In this document: positions 1 through 11,205 of the stretch, one piece after another
Position numbering within the stretch: the first letter of the stretch is position 1
Layout of the letters: the number at the start of each line of letters is the position of its first letter
Source: Dicyema japonicum
Lineage: Eukaryota > Dicyemida > Rhombozoa > Dicyemidae
DNA length: 64,000 nt
Assembly (NCBI GenBank): GCA_011109175.1
Contig: RDEW01000002.1
Span: 144,579-208,578, forward strand
Direction of reading: 5' to 3'
The notes under the pieces: model-generated
The model's database searches: none
Told to the model about the DNA's origin: nothing
Seen by the model: the letters and a program-made list of their open reading frames with translations, nothing else
Program-made: the position numbers and the translations under genes

Positions 1-275
1 ATAAGTTTATCTGGAACCAGCATAAAAAATAAAAGACCTCCATTCCTTGCAGTTGTGGACACCCCACCAATAGAAAGGGGGAGAGCAAATGATTATTTTT
101 CGTGCCAGCCTGGCACTGGGAGTCACCTAAGACAGGTGGATCACATAACGCCAATCTAGTAGGAAAGGGAAGGGGTGGAACAGACAAATTAAACATAAAT
201 CTTCAACCAACTAGCCACATACCACCACTAGGTCGAATGAAGTTTGTAATACAATTATTATTATTATTTAAGCCA
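1..275 (-). repeat. Interspersed repeat family A, copy 1
   Basis: This is a diverged copy of a repeat also seen at 7370-7700, 38955-39260 (same orientation) and 10085-10345 (opposite). Shared blocks in order are a purine-rich stretch with ttgcagttgtgg, a ggggagagcaaatga block, the inverted repeat GTGCCAGCCTGGCAC (102-116) and a ccacct..aggtgg hairpin. The hairpin-bearing end with GGATACAC/GTGTATCC and the TAAATAAA tail, seen in other copies, lies outside the window edge. The family resembles a SINE or other short non-autonomous element; it has no coding capacity that I can see. Confidence 0.7.
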
Positions 276-276
276 A

Positions 277-400
277 AGAAACACCGTCTTAACCAATAAC
301 TAATATTCAGGTGATCCCGGCATCTCTCAATAATCGGGCCATTTTTTCTCGATGCTCCGACTGTGATCCCACGCATTTTCTATACGGACGGGGGTCTTTT
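277..400 (+). repeat. Interspersed repeat family C, copy 1
   Basis: This block matches the two tandem copies at 59796-60045 and, reversed, 52940-53065. Shared words are caggtgatccc, tcaaca/tcaata, ttttctcg and ccgact. An (ATT)n run at 253-269 borders it, as in the other copies, which suggests a retroposon with a microsatellite-like tail lying on the minus strand. Confidence 0.6.
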
Positions 401-429
401 TCCTTTCCTCTTCTGAAATTGCCTCCAGT

Positions 430-1001
430 TGACTCTATGATAGACTCGAGTGCTCTGGGGCAATTTCTTTATCTGTATATTTTTCTAGTAACTTTTTTGC
501 TCTTGACTGGATATCTTGAATTTTTGTTAGGTTCGTTGCCGACAGGTTAGATCCCCATGCAGCACATGCATAGCCTATTGTTGGCTCGACATACTGCTTC
601 TAGAAAGTCCCGATACTTGGCGGATAAATTCCTCCACAGTTCCAAAGGAAGGCCTTTACAAAATTGATCTTCTTTGCACAGGTTGATATGATAGACTCCA
701 CATGGGCTGAGAAGCAGAGGAAAGTATCAAAAGTTACTCCCAGTATCTTCTGCGATTTCTTTTGTGGTATAGGTACTCTATTTAACGTGACATCAATTGT
801 TTGCGTTCCCATCTTTCTATTCTTAGTAAATAGAGTGACTGCTGACTTTTCGGAACATGCATTTAATCGATTCTCGCACAACCATCCAAATATGTTATTT
901 AGTATTCCTTGTAGTCTTTCTTTAGCATGTTCGACGTTTACGTCTCTAGATGCGACAACTATGTCATCGGCATAGGAAAGTAGCATGTCATTATTATTCA
1001 T
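430..1001 (-). pseudogene. Non-LTR retrotransposon reverse transcriptase fragment
   Basis: The minus strand encodes the RT catalytic block LLSYADDIVVASRD near 990-950, followed by the thumb-side motif SQKILGVTFDTFLCFSAHV. After a frame break near 600 it continues with KQYVEPTIGYACAAWGS. The same order of motifs occurs in the relics at 44600-45735, 59085-59400 and 36580-36745, so this is one LINE-type family. The N-terminal half, the endonuclease and the 3' end are missing. The frame break and truncation make it non-functional. Confidence 0.8.
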
Positions 1002-1118
1002 TTAAAAGAACTAGCGCACGCTAAATTATTTTAAGTTATTAAATTAGATTATTTTAAAATTAATTTAAAAAACAATAAATATTTTTGAAATTAAGCGGTG
1101 ATAATCGTTTATTATTTA

Positions 1119-3779
1119 ATGCTCAATCATTCGAAAGCTATTTTGCAATTTCGTTGTTGCGCGAGACCAAACTTATTTAGTTCTAGTATGATGAGACCTT
1201 CACCCTCAGTATTCGTCAGAACTTCTCACGACGGATCCATCAAGCATGCAGAACATGAGATTTATTATCCCTCAAAATACGTGATGGACAAGAGCTACTT
1301 GACTTCAATGGAGGAATACAGGCAAATGTACGAAGAATCCGTAGCAGAACCGGCCAAATTCTGGTCAAAAATAGCCGACCAATTTTATTGGAACACATTC
1401 TATCCCAATAGCAAGGCTGAATGGAATTTCGACGCCCAAAACGGCCCTATTTTAATAAGCTGGTTCAAAGGAGCCCAGACAAACATGACCTATAACTGCC
1501 TGGACAGGCACATTCTAAAAGGAAACGGTGATAAAACAGTATTTTACTGGTTTATAATAAAATTTGACTTAAGGGAAGGGAATGACCCCAAAGACTCCTC
1601 CAAGCTCTCGTATAGTGAGTTGCACACACGTGTTTGCAAGATGGCCAACGTTCTGAAATCAATGGGTGCGGTATTTTTGATTTTTCTGCGGTTTAACCGC
1701 ATTTTTGAATGACTCAAACTTTTAGGGTTAAAGAAAGGAGATGTCGTTTCGCTCTACATGCCCATGATCCCAGAACTGATAGTGGCCATGTTGGCGTGTG
1801 CTAGAATTGGCGTTGTACACTCAATAATTGTAAGTTTTACTGCTTTACTGTTAGTTTGCTGGGTTTTCGGCTAACTCCCTCTGCGTCAGATTTTTAAGTG
1901 CAAAACCAAAATTGGTTATAATCGCAGGTTCGTCACACTATCGATAATTTATATATTTTATTGTTTAAACAAATTATAAATTAGTTAAAAGTTAATTTTC
2001 TATTATTTTTTAAATTTTCTAAATTATTTTCTCTAATAATTAATTATTTATTTTTATTATTACAAAATTAATTAATATTTTCTTAGACGGTTTTTGGCGG
2101 GGAAATAAAGTAATAAACTTAAAAAGCATATTAGACGAGGCTCTCCAGCTTTATAGTGAAAAGTTCCCTTTGAAGTGTTATTTTAGGGGATTTTCCGTTG
2201 ATAAAGTCATTATCAAAGAACATTTACAATCATCTGAGTCACGTGGTTCTAACTCTACTGTTTGTGGAATTTGTAATCCAGTACAAAATTAATCCGGGAA
2301 CTGATGTCTTCTGGGAGGATGCAATGTCCCAAGCTAACTCTGCATGTGACCCCGTTTGGCTTGATGCAGAAGATCCCCTCTTTATGCTACATACAAGGTA
2401 CTCCACACATAAAGTGATCATTAGTGGATCCACCGGCGTTCCTAAGGCGATTCTTCACACAATCGGTGGTTATATGCTGTATGTGGCCACTACGTTCAAA
2501 TATGTCTTCGACTACCACCCAGATGATATTTACTGGTGCACTGCTGACCTTGGATGGGTTACAGGACACAGTTACATCTGTTATGGTCCTCTTCTTAACT
2601 GTGCTTCTCTGTTTTGGTGGACTTTGTGATGATGTCATAGTTTGAGGGAGTGATGACGTACCCTGATCCCAGTAGGTTCTGGAAGATCTGCGACAAGTAT
2701 AACGTGAATCAGTTCTACACAGCTCCCACAGCCATTAGGTCCCTGATGGCCTACGGGGATGATTATGTTTTGAAGTAATTGACTATCTTATTGCCAGTAG
2801 TAGCACACGTGAGTCCCTCAGAGTGATCGGCACTGTTGGAGAGCCCATTAACCCAGACGTGTGGGAGTGGTATCATAAAACAGTGGGGAATTCACGCTGT
2901 GCTATTGTGGACACTTACTGGCAGACGGAAACTGTATTTTGGCAGACTGAACCTTAGGGGGGACACATTTTGACTCCTCTCCCCTGTTTCAACACAAAAC
3001 CCGGCTCAGCTGTAACCCACGTGTCAATATTGTAGACCTTACCATTTTTTGGTGTCGTCCCCGCTATTCTTAACGATGAAGGACAAGAATTGGAGGGAAA
3101 GGCCGACGGATATTTGGTAGAGTGATTCATTTGATCTTTAGGCCATAAAACAACCCTGGCCCGGAATGATGAGGAATATATTCGGGAACTATGAGCGATT
3201 CAAGAGTACCTATTTTGACCGGTTTCCTGGCTATTATATCACTGGGGACGGTTTGACACCATCAATAACGTCATAGGAGCTCATAGAGACGATGACGGAT
3301 ATTACTGGATAACAGGACGGATAGACGATATGTTGAATGTCTCTGGGCATCTTCTAAGCACTGCAGAGATAGAGGCTGTCCTTGTGCAGCATTCCAGTGT
3401 CGTCGAAGCAGCAGCTGTGACTGCCCCACACGACATAAAAGGGGAGTGTGTCTACTGTTTTGTTACTCTCCACCAGGTGACTTTTTAAGAGACCTTTAGA
3501 ATGAAGAATTGACACCAGAGTTGGTCCAGGAGATCAAAGCGGAAGGTTGTGGGTGTTGATATGCTAGTTCGTAGTACTATTGGGCCTTTTGCTTGCCCTG
3601 AGTATGTTCAGATGGCTAAGTCGATGCCAAAGACCCGCTCTGGGAAGATTATTAGACGGGCTTTGAGGCAGATTGCTAAAGGAGCCACTGACTTTGGTGA
3701 TTTGTCTTCACTTGCCGACTTTTCGGTTATTACTGATTTGCAAAATGGACGTGAAGAGCTTTTAAAGAGGATGAGATAA
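1119..3779 (+). CDS. ACSS: Acetyl-CoA synthetase (acetate-CoA ligase), 15 exons
   Basis: AMP-forming acetyl-CoA synthetase, which activates acetate to acetyl-CoA with ATP. Conserved blocks follow family order: the N-terminal acetate-CoA ligase region, [18 protein letters not shown], the phosphate-binding [30 protein letters not shown], the WQTETGGH signature, [19 protein letters not shown] and the C-terminal catalytic Lys in [17 protein letters not shown]. Fourteen introns fit the alignment: 1550-1573, 1666-1725, 1830-1854, 1928-2086, 2260-2281, 2398-2424, 2611-2640, 2775-2797, 2934-2957, 3012-3035, 3117-3141, 3251-3276, 3477-3499 and 3546-3567. Twelve are 22-30 nt, the others 60 and 159 nt. 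All phases agree except at the 2610/2641 junction, which is one base short (a GG collapsed to G would explain it). Corrected length is about 715 aa, close to the usual 690-700. The start at 1119 is the first ATG; one at 1188 is possible, and the basic N-terminus could be a mitochondrial presequence. Confidence 0.95.
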
Positions 3780-3889
3780 TTTGTTTAATTATTTACTAAT
3801 TTTTATTTAATTTGGTTCAAATTCTGGTTTTACGATTTAATTAATATTTATATAAAACATTTAAGGAACCGAACCTTTTAGGTAATCCC

Positions 3890-4150
3890 AGTTTTGTTAA
3901 AAGACGTCCACTTCGGTGCTACGAAGAACACTAAACGTCCCCAATCGTGGAATACCTTACGGAACGTCACCGGGACTTTCTCAATATGGCAAAGTCCCCT
4001 GACCATTTCCTCTGGCCGCACTATATTAAACTATATATGGACGCCTGCCCGAGATATGAGAAGAAACCTTCCTCGCTGTGGAGATTAATCCAGGACTCCA
4101 AATTTAACCGCAGGAAAAGAACTGGTGTGGACACCGGGATCACTTAATTA
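3890..4150 (+). repeat. Interspersed repeat family E (retroelement 3' fragment)
   Basis: Bases 4014-4147 are nearly identical to the reverse complement of 27258-27400. They translate in one frame with YMDACPRYEKKP and GTGATCCC-type ends. At 27.4-27.6 kb the other copy sits directly beside an RT YADD block, so this is best read as a LINE 3' part. The apparent 66-residue ORF (3947-4147) is therefore a repeat ORF, not a host gene. Confidence 0.6.
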
Positions 4151-4369
4151 AACGATAACTTTTATCCTCTTCTAGTGATTTCATGGTTAATAAATTAAAT
4201 CCCAGTTTTCATTATCCCTTTGCAATTTTCGTTGTGCTCATTGAGTGACCCCACTTCTTATTAGAAGTTTTTTCGCTTGCGTCCGAATAGGAATAAGTTC
4301 GTATTACCCTCTTTCTCGGTGTTTTCTGGGGTTATGTAAATAAATAAATTTAAAAAACATGTAACCTGC

Positions 4370-4525
4370 CTGTCTAATGAAGAGTCTCCTCTCTACTCCA
4401 CTGGAGGGGTTCCAAAAATGGCGAATATATATGGACGCGTTTCACTCAGAGCATGAGAACTGGATATACCTTAATTATACGTCAATTAACTCAGCCTTTT
4501 TTCTGTGCCTGTTTAGCCGATGGAA
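4370..4525 (+). repeat. Family A fragment, strongly diverged
   Basis: The stretch contains ctccactggaggggttcc followed about 80 bp later by a degraded form of the ggatacacttaatta block. That is the same order as in the good copy at 10085-10345. Similarity is patchy. Confidence 0.4.
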
Positions 4526-4529
4526 ACGT

Positions 4530-6600
4530 CGAAACATTGGTGTCGAAAGTATGCTGACCTCCCCAATTGTGTGACGTTTATTCCCTTTTCAGTGGAAACC
4601 TCCAGAGCCTTCATATATTCTTCTTCGCTATCCTCAAAAAACTTGGAAATCTAATCTCAGCCTCTCGGTGTACTCCTGACTATTCGAGCGTATCTAACTT
4701 GCAGTCTAGATGGGGGAATAACCTTGAAATTAACTGAACTGTAGAACAAAATAAATGGAAAGTCTCTACTTCCCATGGTGCATAAAACCTGTGTTACTGT
4801 AAGAACCCGATAGTTAATTATCAGGGCCGGACAAGATCCGAACTCGGATCCTTCGTACGACACTATCTTTTAGGAACCTAGAATTTCTAATCTCTTACGA
4901 GTCTGTATTTCGTCCATTCTCACCAGAAAGGGGGATAACGGTTTTCATTCGTCATGAAGCTAATTAAACTTTTTTGCAATAAGCTTATCCCAATTATATC
5001 CGAGACTTCAGTTGTGGCCTAACCTGTCACCAGAAGTCTTCTCAGAGAAATTGAAAGTCCAATCTTGACAGGTTTGGGACCCTCTGAATCTGCTGATTTT
5101 GGGAACGTCTTTTCGTGGCATCTTTCACTGTCTCTTGCCAGCTGGTGGCTGATCTGTTTTTTTTGTTTAAATATATTATTATCAGCCCTTCCACCGAGAA
5201 GTAGTAATGTTTCCATTACTTAAACCTCAGCTTAGGTAGAAATACACTTTATTTAAGAATAATTTACTTTAAATATTTCAAAGAGCATATTTGTCTACCG
5301 AAGGATCTCAACTCATAGAAGCAAATGATACGCTGACCACAGTTACCCAACATTCTCCAATTAAGACATATCTCCGTCCAGTCCGCTTAAATGAAATAAC
5401 TGAAAATTCCCGACATGAAGAAGGTTTTTCTGAAAATTCAACATGAAAAGCCTCAGCAAACGACGTGTGGAGAAGAAAGGTTAAAATACCTAAGTCTTCA
5501 AGAAATACTGAAAAGTAGTTAAAACTGGCAGAAAATGAAAGAAAAATGAAGAAATGCGTTAAGTGCACTAGAGCTGGTTAAATAGTGTCACAGTATTTCT
5601 AAAGTGTGGGTAAAATATCATAAACACGAACACCTCTTCAAACAACCTCTTCCAATGTTTGCTCAGCCGCTGGGAATGCCAAAAAATTTCCAAAACATTT
5701 ATCAGTTGAAAATACGCTGACCCTACAAGTGATGCTACATTTTTTCCTCTTGCTATGAAAACCTCTGTAACCCCAAATAATTTATTTAAAAAACTCAGAA
5801 ACTCAGAAACTCAGGACGCTCAGTGGATCTTGGTGAACGATGCTTGCTCTCAATCCTGATGAGTAGCCACACGGTTATAGCGGCCTCTAACTCCGATTTT
5901 TATTGTTCCGTTCATCCGTTAATAATATGTCTCCTAAGCTAATTTCGTTTATCCAGTCCCAGATCTACAAGTTTTTCAAAACACATAGATCAATCCGGGA
6001 CCACAACAGTGGACATAACTCCGAAGAATGATCCGATGTAGTGGGAAAAGCAAATAATCCTCTTTAATGCCATCCCCCACTAAACGTTTTATTGGAAGGT
6101 GGATTGTATGATGGCGTGCTAACAAGAAGGAACCTAGCAAAGTACAAGAAACTCTTCGACCCCATGGGGAATCGAATCACCGAGGCGTGATATTGTTAAC
6201 TAAAAACTGCAATAACAAGGACTTTCACTTGAGCCATAGTACTTAGCCTCGCAAGATAGTTGAAGAAACAATATTAAATGTCTCTCTTCCACAGTCCTCG
6301 TTTGTTAGCCAAAAAGTGGATCTTAGAGTTTCACCAACTCCTAAACGACCTCAAAAGTATATCAATTATTAAAAATCCTACGTGAAAAAAATATGACTAA
6401 TTTTCACAAAGTGGTACATTCAAAACCTTGAGGAACTTAGACAAGGAGGTAGAAGATTATTACTGAGTGCATAGATTCGCAAACAGTTCTCAAAAATTAA
6501 CATTTTTTCTGTTCAGTTAAAGTCAATAATAGATTCAAGTATATATTATTCCGGAGGCTTCTAGGGAATCGGATTTCTACACGAACAGAAGATCTTTGTG
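4530..6600. other. Gene-free stretch, relics only
   Basis: No ORF here joins into a recognisable protein with short introns. A family F copy lies at 5195-5256. Around 4829-4870 there is a tRNA B-box-like string (gagttcggatc on the minus strand), too weak to call a SINE. The rest is AT-rich sequence without visible structure. Confidence 0.5.
5195..5256 (+). repeat. Interspersed repeat family F, copy 1
   Basis: The string agtagtaatgtttccatt and the following cactttattta block recur, reversed, at 61970-62030. Only two copies are present in the window, so the element's limits are unknown. Confidence 0.5.
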
Positions 6601-6603
6601 AAC

Positions 6604-6705
6604 GTGCTGGCTATTTGAGCGAATCTCACTCGCCATCCTGAGAGATAATAGCCACCAGTCAGGGCGACGCTGTATGACCCTCGGCTGACTGTTTATTTTA
6701 TTCTA
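6604..6705 (+). repeat. Hairpin repeat family B, copy 1
   Basis: One of four copies (others at 31480-31570 and 46703-46800, and reversed at 38866-38945). The core has nested inverted repeats: GGCTATTT pairs with AATAGCC around an inner GAGCGA..TCGCTC arm (one mismatch in this copy). A T/A-rich TTTATTTTATT tail follows. It has no coding capacity and looks like a short retroposon or structured element. Confidence 0.65.
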
Positions 6706-6714
6706 AAAAGAACG

Positions 6715-6835
6715 GAAAAAGAAGAACACGTCCAATCCATTTAGTCCTGGAAACCCCTTGAGGAATGATTCATTGAAATAGGGGAGAACACATGATGCTC
6801 TATCGTGCAACCATGGCACTGGAAGTATGCTATGA
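6715..6835 (-). repeat. Family A fragment, diverged
   Basis: The order gaaaccccttgagg, ggggagaacacatgatgc, cgtgcaaccatggcac matches family A as seen at 7495-7590. It lies directly after a family B copy. Confidence 0.5.
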
Positions 6836-6891
6836 AAAAGTCTTTTTAGCAAAAAATTAAAGAAAAAAATATTAAGGCACAATTATTATTA

Positions 6892-7134
6892 TTGCTCAAT
6901 TACCATTGGGCGAATAAGGAAAGAATGTCTCATCTAACTAAGAGGAGTATCTTTTTTGTTCCATTCGCGGTGGAAACGTCAGGAATCCTTGGCCCCCAAG
7001 CAGATGAGTTGGTTCGTAAGATCGGCTCCATGATTCAAGCTGTGACCAAGGATCCGCGAAAGACTGGTTGGTTCCGAGAACGTATCTCGTTGGCTATTGT
7101 TAGGGGAAATAGCATGGCCATTCAGATGCCTTAA
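6892..7134 (+). pseudogene. C-terminal fragment of a second type of LINE polyprotein (type b)
   Basis: The 80-codon ORF contains FVPFAVETSGILGPQADELV, then TKDPRKTGWFRERISLAI and RGNSMAI. This is the typical tail of many non-LTR retrotransposon polyproteins (a phrase like 'FVP.A.ET.G', then 'GDPR', '..R.S.AI.RGNA'). It is 5'-truncated: upstream there is only repeat debris. The stop at 7132-7134 is probably the element's own. The fragment at 57531-57917 covers the segment that normally precedes this one. Confidence 0.65.
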
Positions 7135-7369
7135 TTTAATTTTTACATTTAAAAGTGTTCTTCAAAAAAAAATCTAACTAAGTGATCCCAGACCGACAAG
7201 GATGAGATCGAAACCGAAGGGGACAAAAATCTTGAACCACATTTCATTTGGGGCCCGGGGTATTTCATTTCTAGGTTGATTTTTGAAGTATTTAATAGAG
7301 GTGTCTTAAAAGGGAATGTTTAGTTAGTTGGCCGCCCTCACGAAGTTCGTCGTTGGGGAACAATTATTT
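7135..7369. other. Untranslated repeat-like stretch
   Basis: No gene is visible. It follows the retroelement stop and runs up to the next family A copy; it includes a GC-rich block near 7250 (ggggcccggggt). Confidence 0.3.
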
Positions 7370-7700
7370 AATTTATTACCCCCCGGATACACCGGAAAGA
7401 AGTTAATGGTAAACAATTAGTTAAGTGTATCCGGTTTCTACTGTACAGAAACAGAATCCTTCAACGTCACATAAATCCATCCGGAACCAACATAAAAGGT
7501 AAAAGATGTTCATTCCTTGCAGTTGTGGAAACCCCTAGAGTGGATGGGGAGAGAAAATGGTTCCTTTTCGTGCCAGGATGGCTCTGAGCGCCACCTGAGA
7601 CAGGTGGATCACATGACACCATTCTAATAGGAAAGGGAAAAGTAGAAAAAGACAAAATAAACAGGAAACTTTAACCAATTGGCAGCGTGGTGCTACGTGG
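7370..7700 (-). repeat. Family A repeat, near-complete copy 2
   Basis: Read on the minus strand, the copy ends with the palindromic segment GGATACACTTAACTAATTG to GGTGTATCC (7385-7432) and a TTAATAAATTAAATAATTG tail. It also holds the ccacct-gagac-aggtgg hairpin near 7581-7597. This is one of the best copies for a consensus. Confidence 0.75.
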
Positions 7701-7857
7701 CTAAAATTGAAATCATGAAGGGAACAAATATGAAATTTAAATATTTAAAAAATATTTTGAATAAAAAGTTAAACAATTTAATATAATTTTATTTATTTTA
7801 TTAATTTCAATTTGAGTTTTATTCAAATATAAAAAAGTCAATCATTAACCCCATTAA

Positions 7858-9954
7858 ATGTCTGGTGAATGTGAGATTGACAATAATAACTTTATATCGA
7901 GACACAAAACCCTCTTCCGGTATGCATTCATTCCCTTCCTTTGTCTTAGCAGCTTTGGTATATTTTAAACTAACAATTCCAGGCAGCTATTACTGCTACG
8001 ACATACCCGCCTCCATTCAGTCTATAATGAAGCGAGACCTGATGATTAACTCTAAGACCTTCATGGGATTTTACACGTGGTATTCGATTCCAAACATTTT
8101 GCTTTGCTTCGTTGGCTCATTTGTTGTGGACCGCTTCACTGGACTTCCAATCGGAGGAATCTCCTGCATTATGCTGCTTATTGTGGGCCAAGTGTTCTTT
8201 GCCACCGGTGGGTTCCTCCGCAGGATTTGGCTGATGAACCTGGGCAGAGTCATATTTGGGTAGCTTCTTTTTTATTTCAGAATTGGGGGAGAGACTCTGT
8301 CAAGTGTTCAGAACTCTTATTCCGCCCTTTGGTTCAAGGGCGCTGAGCTAAACTTCGTTTTTGGCATCCAACTGAGCTTCGCACGTGTGGTAAGTCATTT
8401 TGCGTTAATCTATTGTTTTATTATAAATTTAATTTTTATTGGTTTATTACTTTATTGTTAATTTTGCTGAGAATTAATTATCTGAGTTATTATTGCAGTT
8501 TTTTTGGTTCAATAAATTTAAAATTTTAATTTAAAACTTTAAATTATTAATGAAAGCTTATTGCTTGCAATGTGAATAGAGTCAGAGTACTTAATATTGT
8601 TGCCCTTAATAATGCTGAATAAGTATTCTGGGAGTGGCGTTGAATTTATGGGAGGCTTTTAACATTTAATTATTATGTAGCCTTTATTTTTACCCCCACC
8701 CCCTCAAGTGAGTGAAGAGACCGATAGATGACAGGGAAATAACTACTAAAGCGGACGCTCCCAGATATCAGCCAGGTGTATTTTCTGTGGCATAGAAACC
8801 CAATGTGATCAAGAGGTGACCCGTCTTGTGGTCGTCTAGTAGACAAGGGATATAGCTAGCAATTTCTAATATAGCGTTTTTCGAGCGTCAGTAAGTATTT
8901 GTGCTGTCTTTTAGACATTATTTAAATGCACTGTTTTTTGATAATTGCTAGTGCCGGGAGACCTTTGTTAGTGCTAAATCGCTTACATTTATTATTGGTT
9001 TATTGATAATTTATAGGGAGTACTGCAGTAATGAAATCCATGCATTACGTCTATCAGTTGGCTCACAGAATAAGCAACGGAAATCACCAGTTGGGGATAG
9101 CATTGTTTTTGGCGGCCTTTGTGTGCCTCATTTCTTTGACTACTTCAATCGTGATGGCCATAATGACTCGCCTGGCACGAAAAAATGGGGGTTTTAGTGT
9201 GCTGTGAGAATTCTAGTCATCAACGTAGTCGAGGGCGTGGGGGAGACGTACCCGGTCTCGTTTAAGGATGTGCTCCATTTTGGGACTCCTTTTTGGCTTA
9301 TAACGGTAATCTGCTGTACGTTTTATATCGCCATTATGCCGTTCATCGAATTGCCATGTTTCCGTGTTTTTCACTATTAAAGGTCCTTCTTCCAACTGAA
9401 ATACAAGATGGGGTTTGATTATGCAACGACAATTAACAGGTCGTTGACATTGTAACTTTTTAGCCTCATCTTTTTGGTCTCGGCGGCAATGTCTCCCATC
9501 ATTGGATTAATTATCGACAAAACAGGGAGGAATCTCATTTGGATTACATCAGCCATCGTTTTGGCGATAATAGCCACTTTATGTTCACATTCTCCTTCAT
9601 TCCTCCATGTCCCCTCGTGGTTGACTTGGTTTGTTAGGCTAGATCATGTTGGGGATCAGTTATACGATGTTGGCAGCCTCCCTGTGGCCGATCGTGGTAT
9701 ATATTGTCCAGCCAACTCATTTGACCACAGCCTATGGATTGTAAGTCACGTGGGTAATACTAAAGACTGCAATCTGTGCAGAATCTAGGACTGGCTTTGG
9801 CTGCCTTTGGAGTTGGGGCTATTGTGGATAAGTTTGGTACTTTGTAATGGAAGTGTTCTTCATAGCCTGTCTGTATTTGGCTTTTCTGTCTTCCATTGCT
9901 TTGTTCTTTTGTCTTAAGAGTATTAGTGTGGGTTTAAACATTCTTAGAGCATAA
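7858..9954 (+). CDS. MFSD1: MFSD1-like major facilitator transporter (frame broken at 2-3 points)
   Basis: Lysosomal MFS transporter of the MFSD1 type, with multiple membrane segments. Matching blocks in order are FGSYYCYDIPASIQ, FMGFYTWYSIPNILLCFVGS, GRVIFGIGGETLSSVQNSY, ALWFKGAELNFVFGIQLSFA, LHFGTPFWLIT, SAAMSPIIGLIIDKTGRNLI, ASLWPIVVYIVQPTHLTTAY and LLQSVQNLGLALAAFGVGAI. Introns of 21-26 nt lie at 7958-7982, 8260-8280, 9191-9216, 9440-9463 and 9741-9765; a roughly 620-nt intron (about 8390-9015) splits the middle. Single-base discontinuities near 9375-9390, 9560-9580 and at 9836 (GG before TACTTT) shift the frame although the family alignment continues without gaps. The start at 7858 is chosen because the N-terminus then runs straight into the first membrane segment. 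Either an ageing gene or sequence errors. Confidence 0.85.
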
Positions 9955-10084
9955 AATTCTTAATGCTAGTGCCAAGGAAATTAAAATATACTTAAATAAT
10001 TCATGATTTTAATTTAAATTCTAATAGAATTAATATTTTGTTTATTTTAATATTTAATTATTTAAAGTCTATATTGTCCGCTGC

Positions 10085-10345
10085 GTGGCAAATTTGTGAA
10101 GTTTTCTTGTTTGTTTGTTCCTTTTGTCTCTCCCCATTAGTCTAGGTGGCGCTTAGTCCCAGGTCGGCACGAAAAAGGATCATTTGCTCACACTCCACTG
10201 GAGGGGTTTCCACAACTACAAATAATGGACTCCTTTTTATGTTGATTCCGGATGGACTCTGTTTCTGTGGAAGTGGAAACTGGATACACTTAATTAGTTG
10301 TTTACTATAACTTTTTTCTGGGTGTATCCGGCCGGGGTTAATAAA
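10085..10345 (+). repeat. Family A repeat, copy 3, at the edge of the tandem array
   Basis: A nearly full copy in reverse orientation to copies 1, 2 and 4, ending in the palindromic GGATACAC..GTGTATCC segment and ggggttaataaataaa. Its 3' part (from about 10287) is also the first part of each 4.16-kb array unit, so a breakpoint of the tandem duplication lies inside this element. Confidence 0.75.
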
Positions 10346-11205
10346 TAAAATAATTAACGTCAGTTAAGAGGGTTTTTTAAACTCGAACAAGGTCACGGAT
10401 AATCTTGCAATCATGAGAAGAGCCACATGGTTAGTTTTGCTTTAAATAGATAACACTTTTCTTGAATTTTAACTTTTTTTTATTTTTAGTTTCTTAAGTA
10501 ATAATTATGTCTATAATTTAGGCTACTTGAATGGGTAGGTTGTTTTTACTTATTACGTTTGATATCGAAGTCATCCTGTTAATATCTGGTGACCTTTTGG
10601 ATCATTGAATCGATCCGACTGACTTTGCCGTCAGCTTGTGGACCTATTATTCCCGATGTCTCCACATATTTAATTTTTTTAACTTGCATTATGATGGATT
10701 TTATAGAATCAAAAGCGTAGCATGGTGCACTCCCGACATAAAGAAGATTTTCGTTGATTTCTTCACGTTATACCTATTTACAGTTAATTTAAGATTTCTA
10801 ATAGTGCAGTAAAACGGTGCAGACATTAGTGCAATATAGATACGTCGTCACATCGAAATTTATACCAACAAAGTAGTATGCTAACTGATCTATCATGCTT
10901 GCTAATAAAAATTCTTTACAGTTTATGTATGAGCGTGGGAATTTCTACTACTTCTAATTTCAAGTACTTCTTATTAAACTGTGTCGATACTGTCCCACGT
11001 TATCACATCCACTTAAAATCAATGAACAATAAATAAACTATAAATTTGAATATAAAATGAACTGTCCCCATTAAACATAAAAGTAAAAAACTCAAAAAAC
11101 TTTATTTTACCTAATCTTAGCACGTCTTAAGACAAAATTTCCTAAAATACACTTAATTCTCTTTAGAACCGAAGCAAATAAACAATATAAAAATAGAAAT
11201 AATAA
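10346..11205. other. Array unit part downstream of the BET gene
   Basis: AT-rich. On the minus strand at 10530-10930 it holds the unit 1 version of the small ORF described at 23099-23323; here one base is missing (10703-10715, tttatagaatc against tttatgagaatc). Nothing else is recognised. Confidence 0.4.

Noticed and set aside
1119-3779. Acetyl-CoA synthetase as a pseudogene full of stops and frameshifts
   Set aside because: Fourteen apparent breaks are short GT..AG introns; after removal all phases agree except one junction.
3947-4147. A 66-residue host gene
   Set aside because: The same sequence recurs beside an RT fragment at 27.3 kb, so it is repeat sequence.
4829-4870. tRNA-derived SINE
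   Set aside because: Only a B-box-like string; no A box, tail or second copy.
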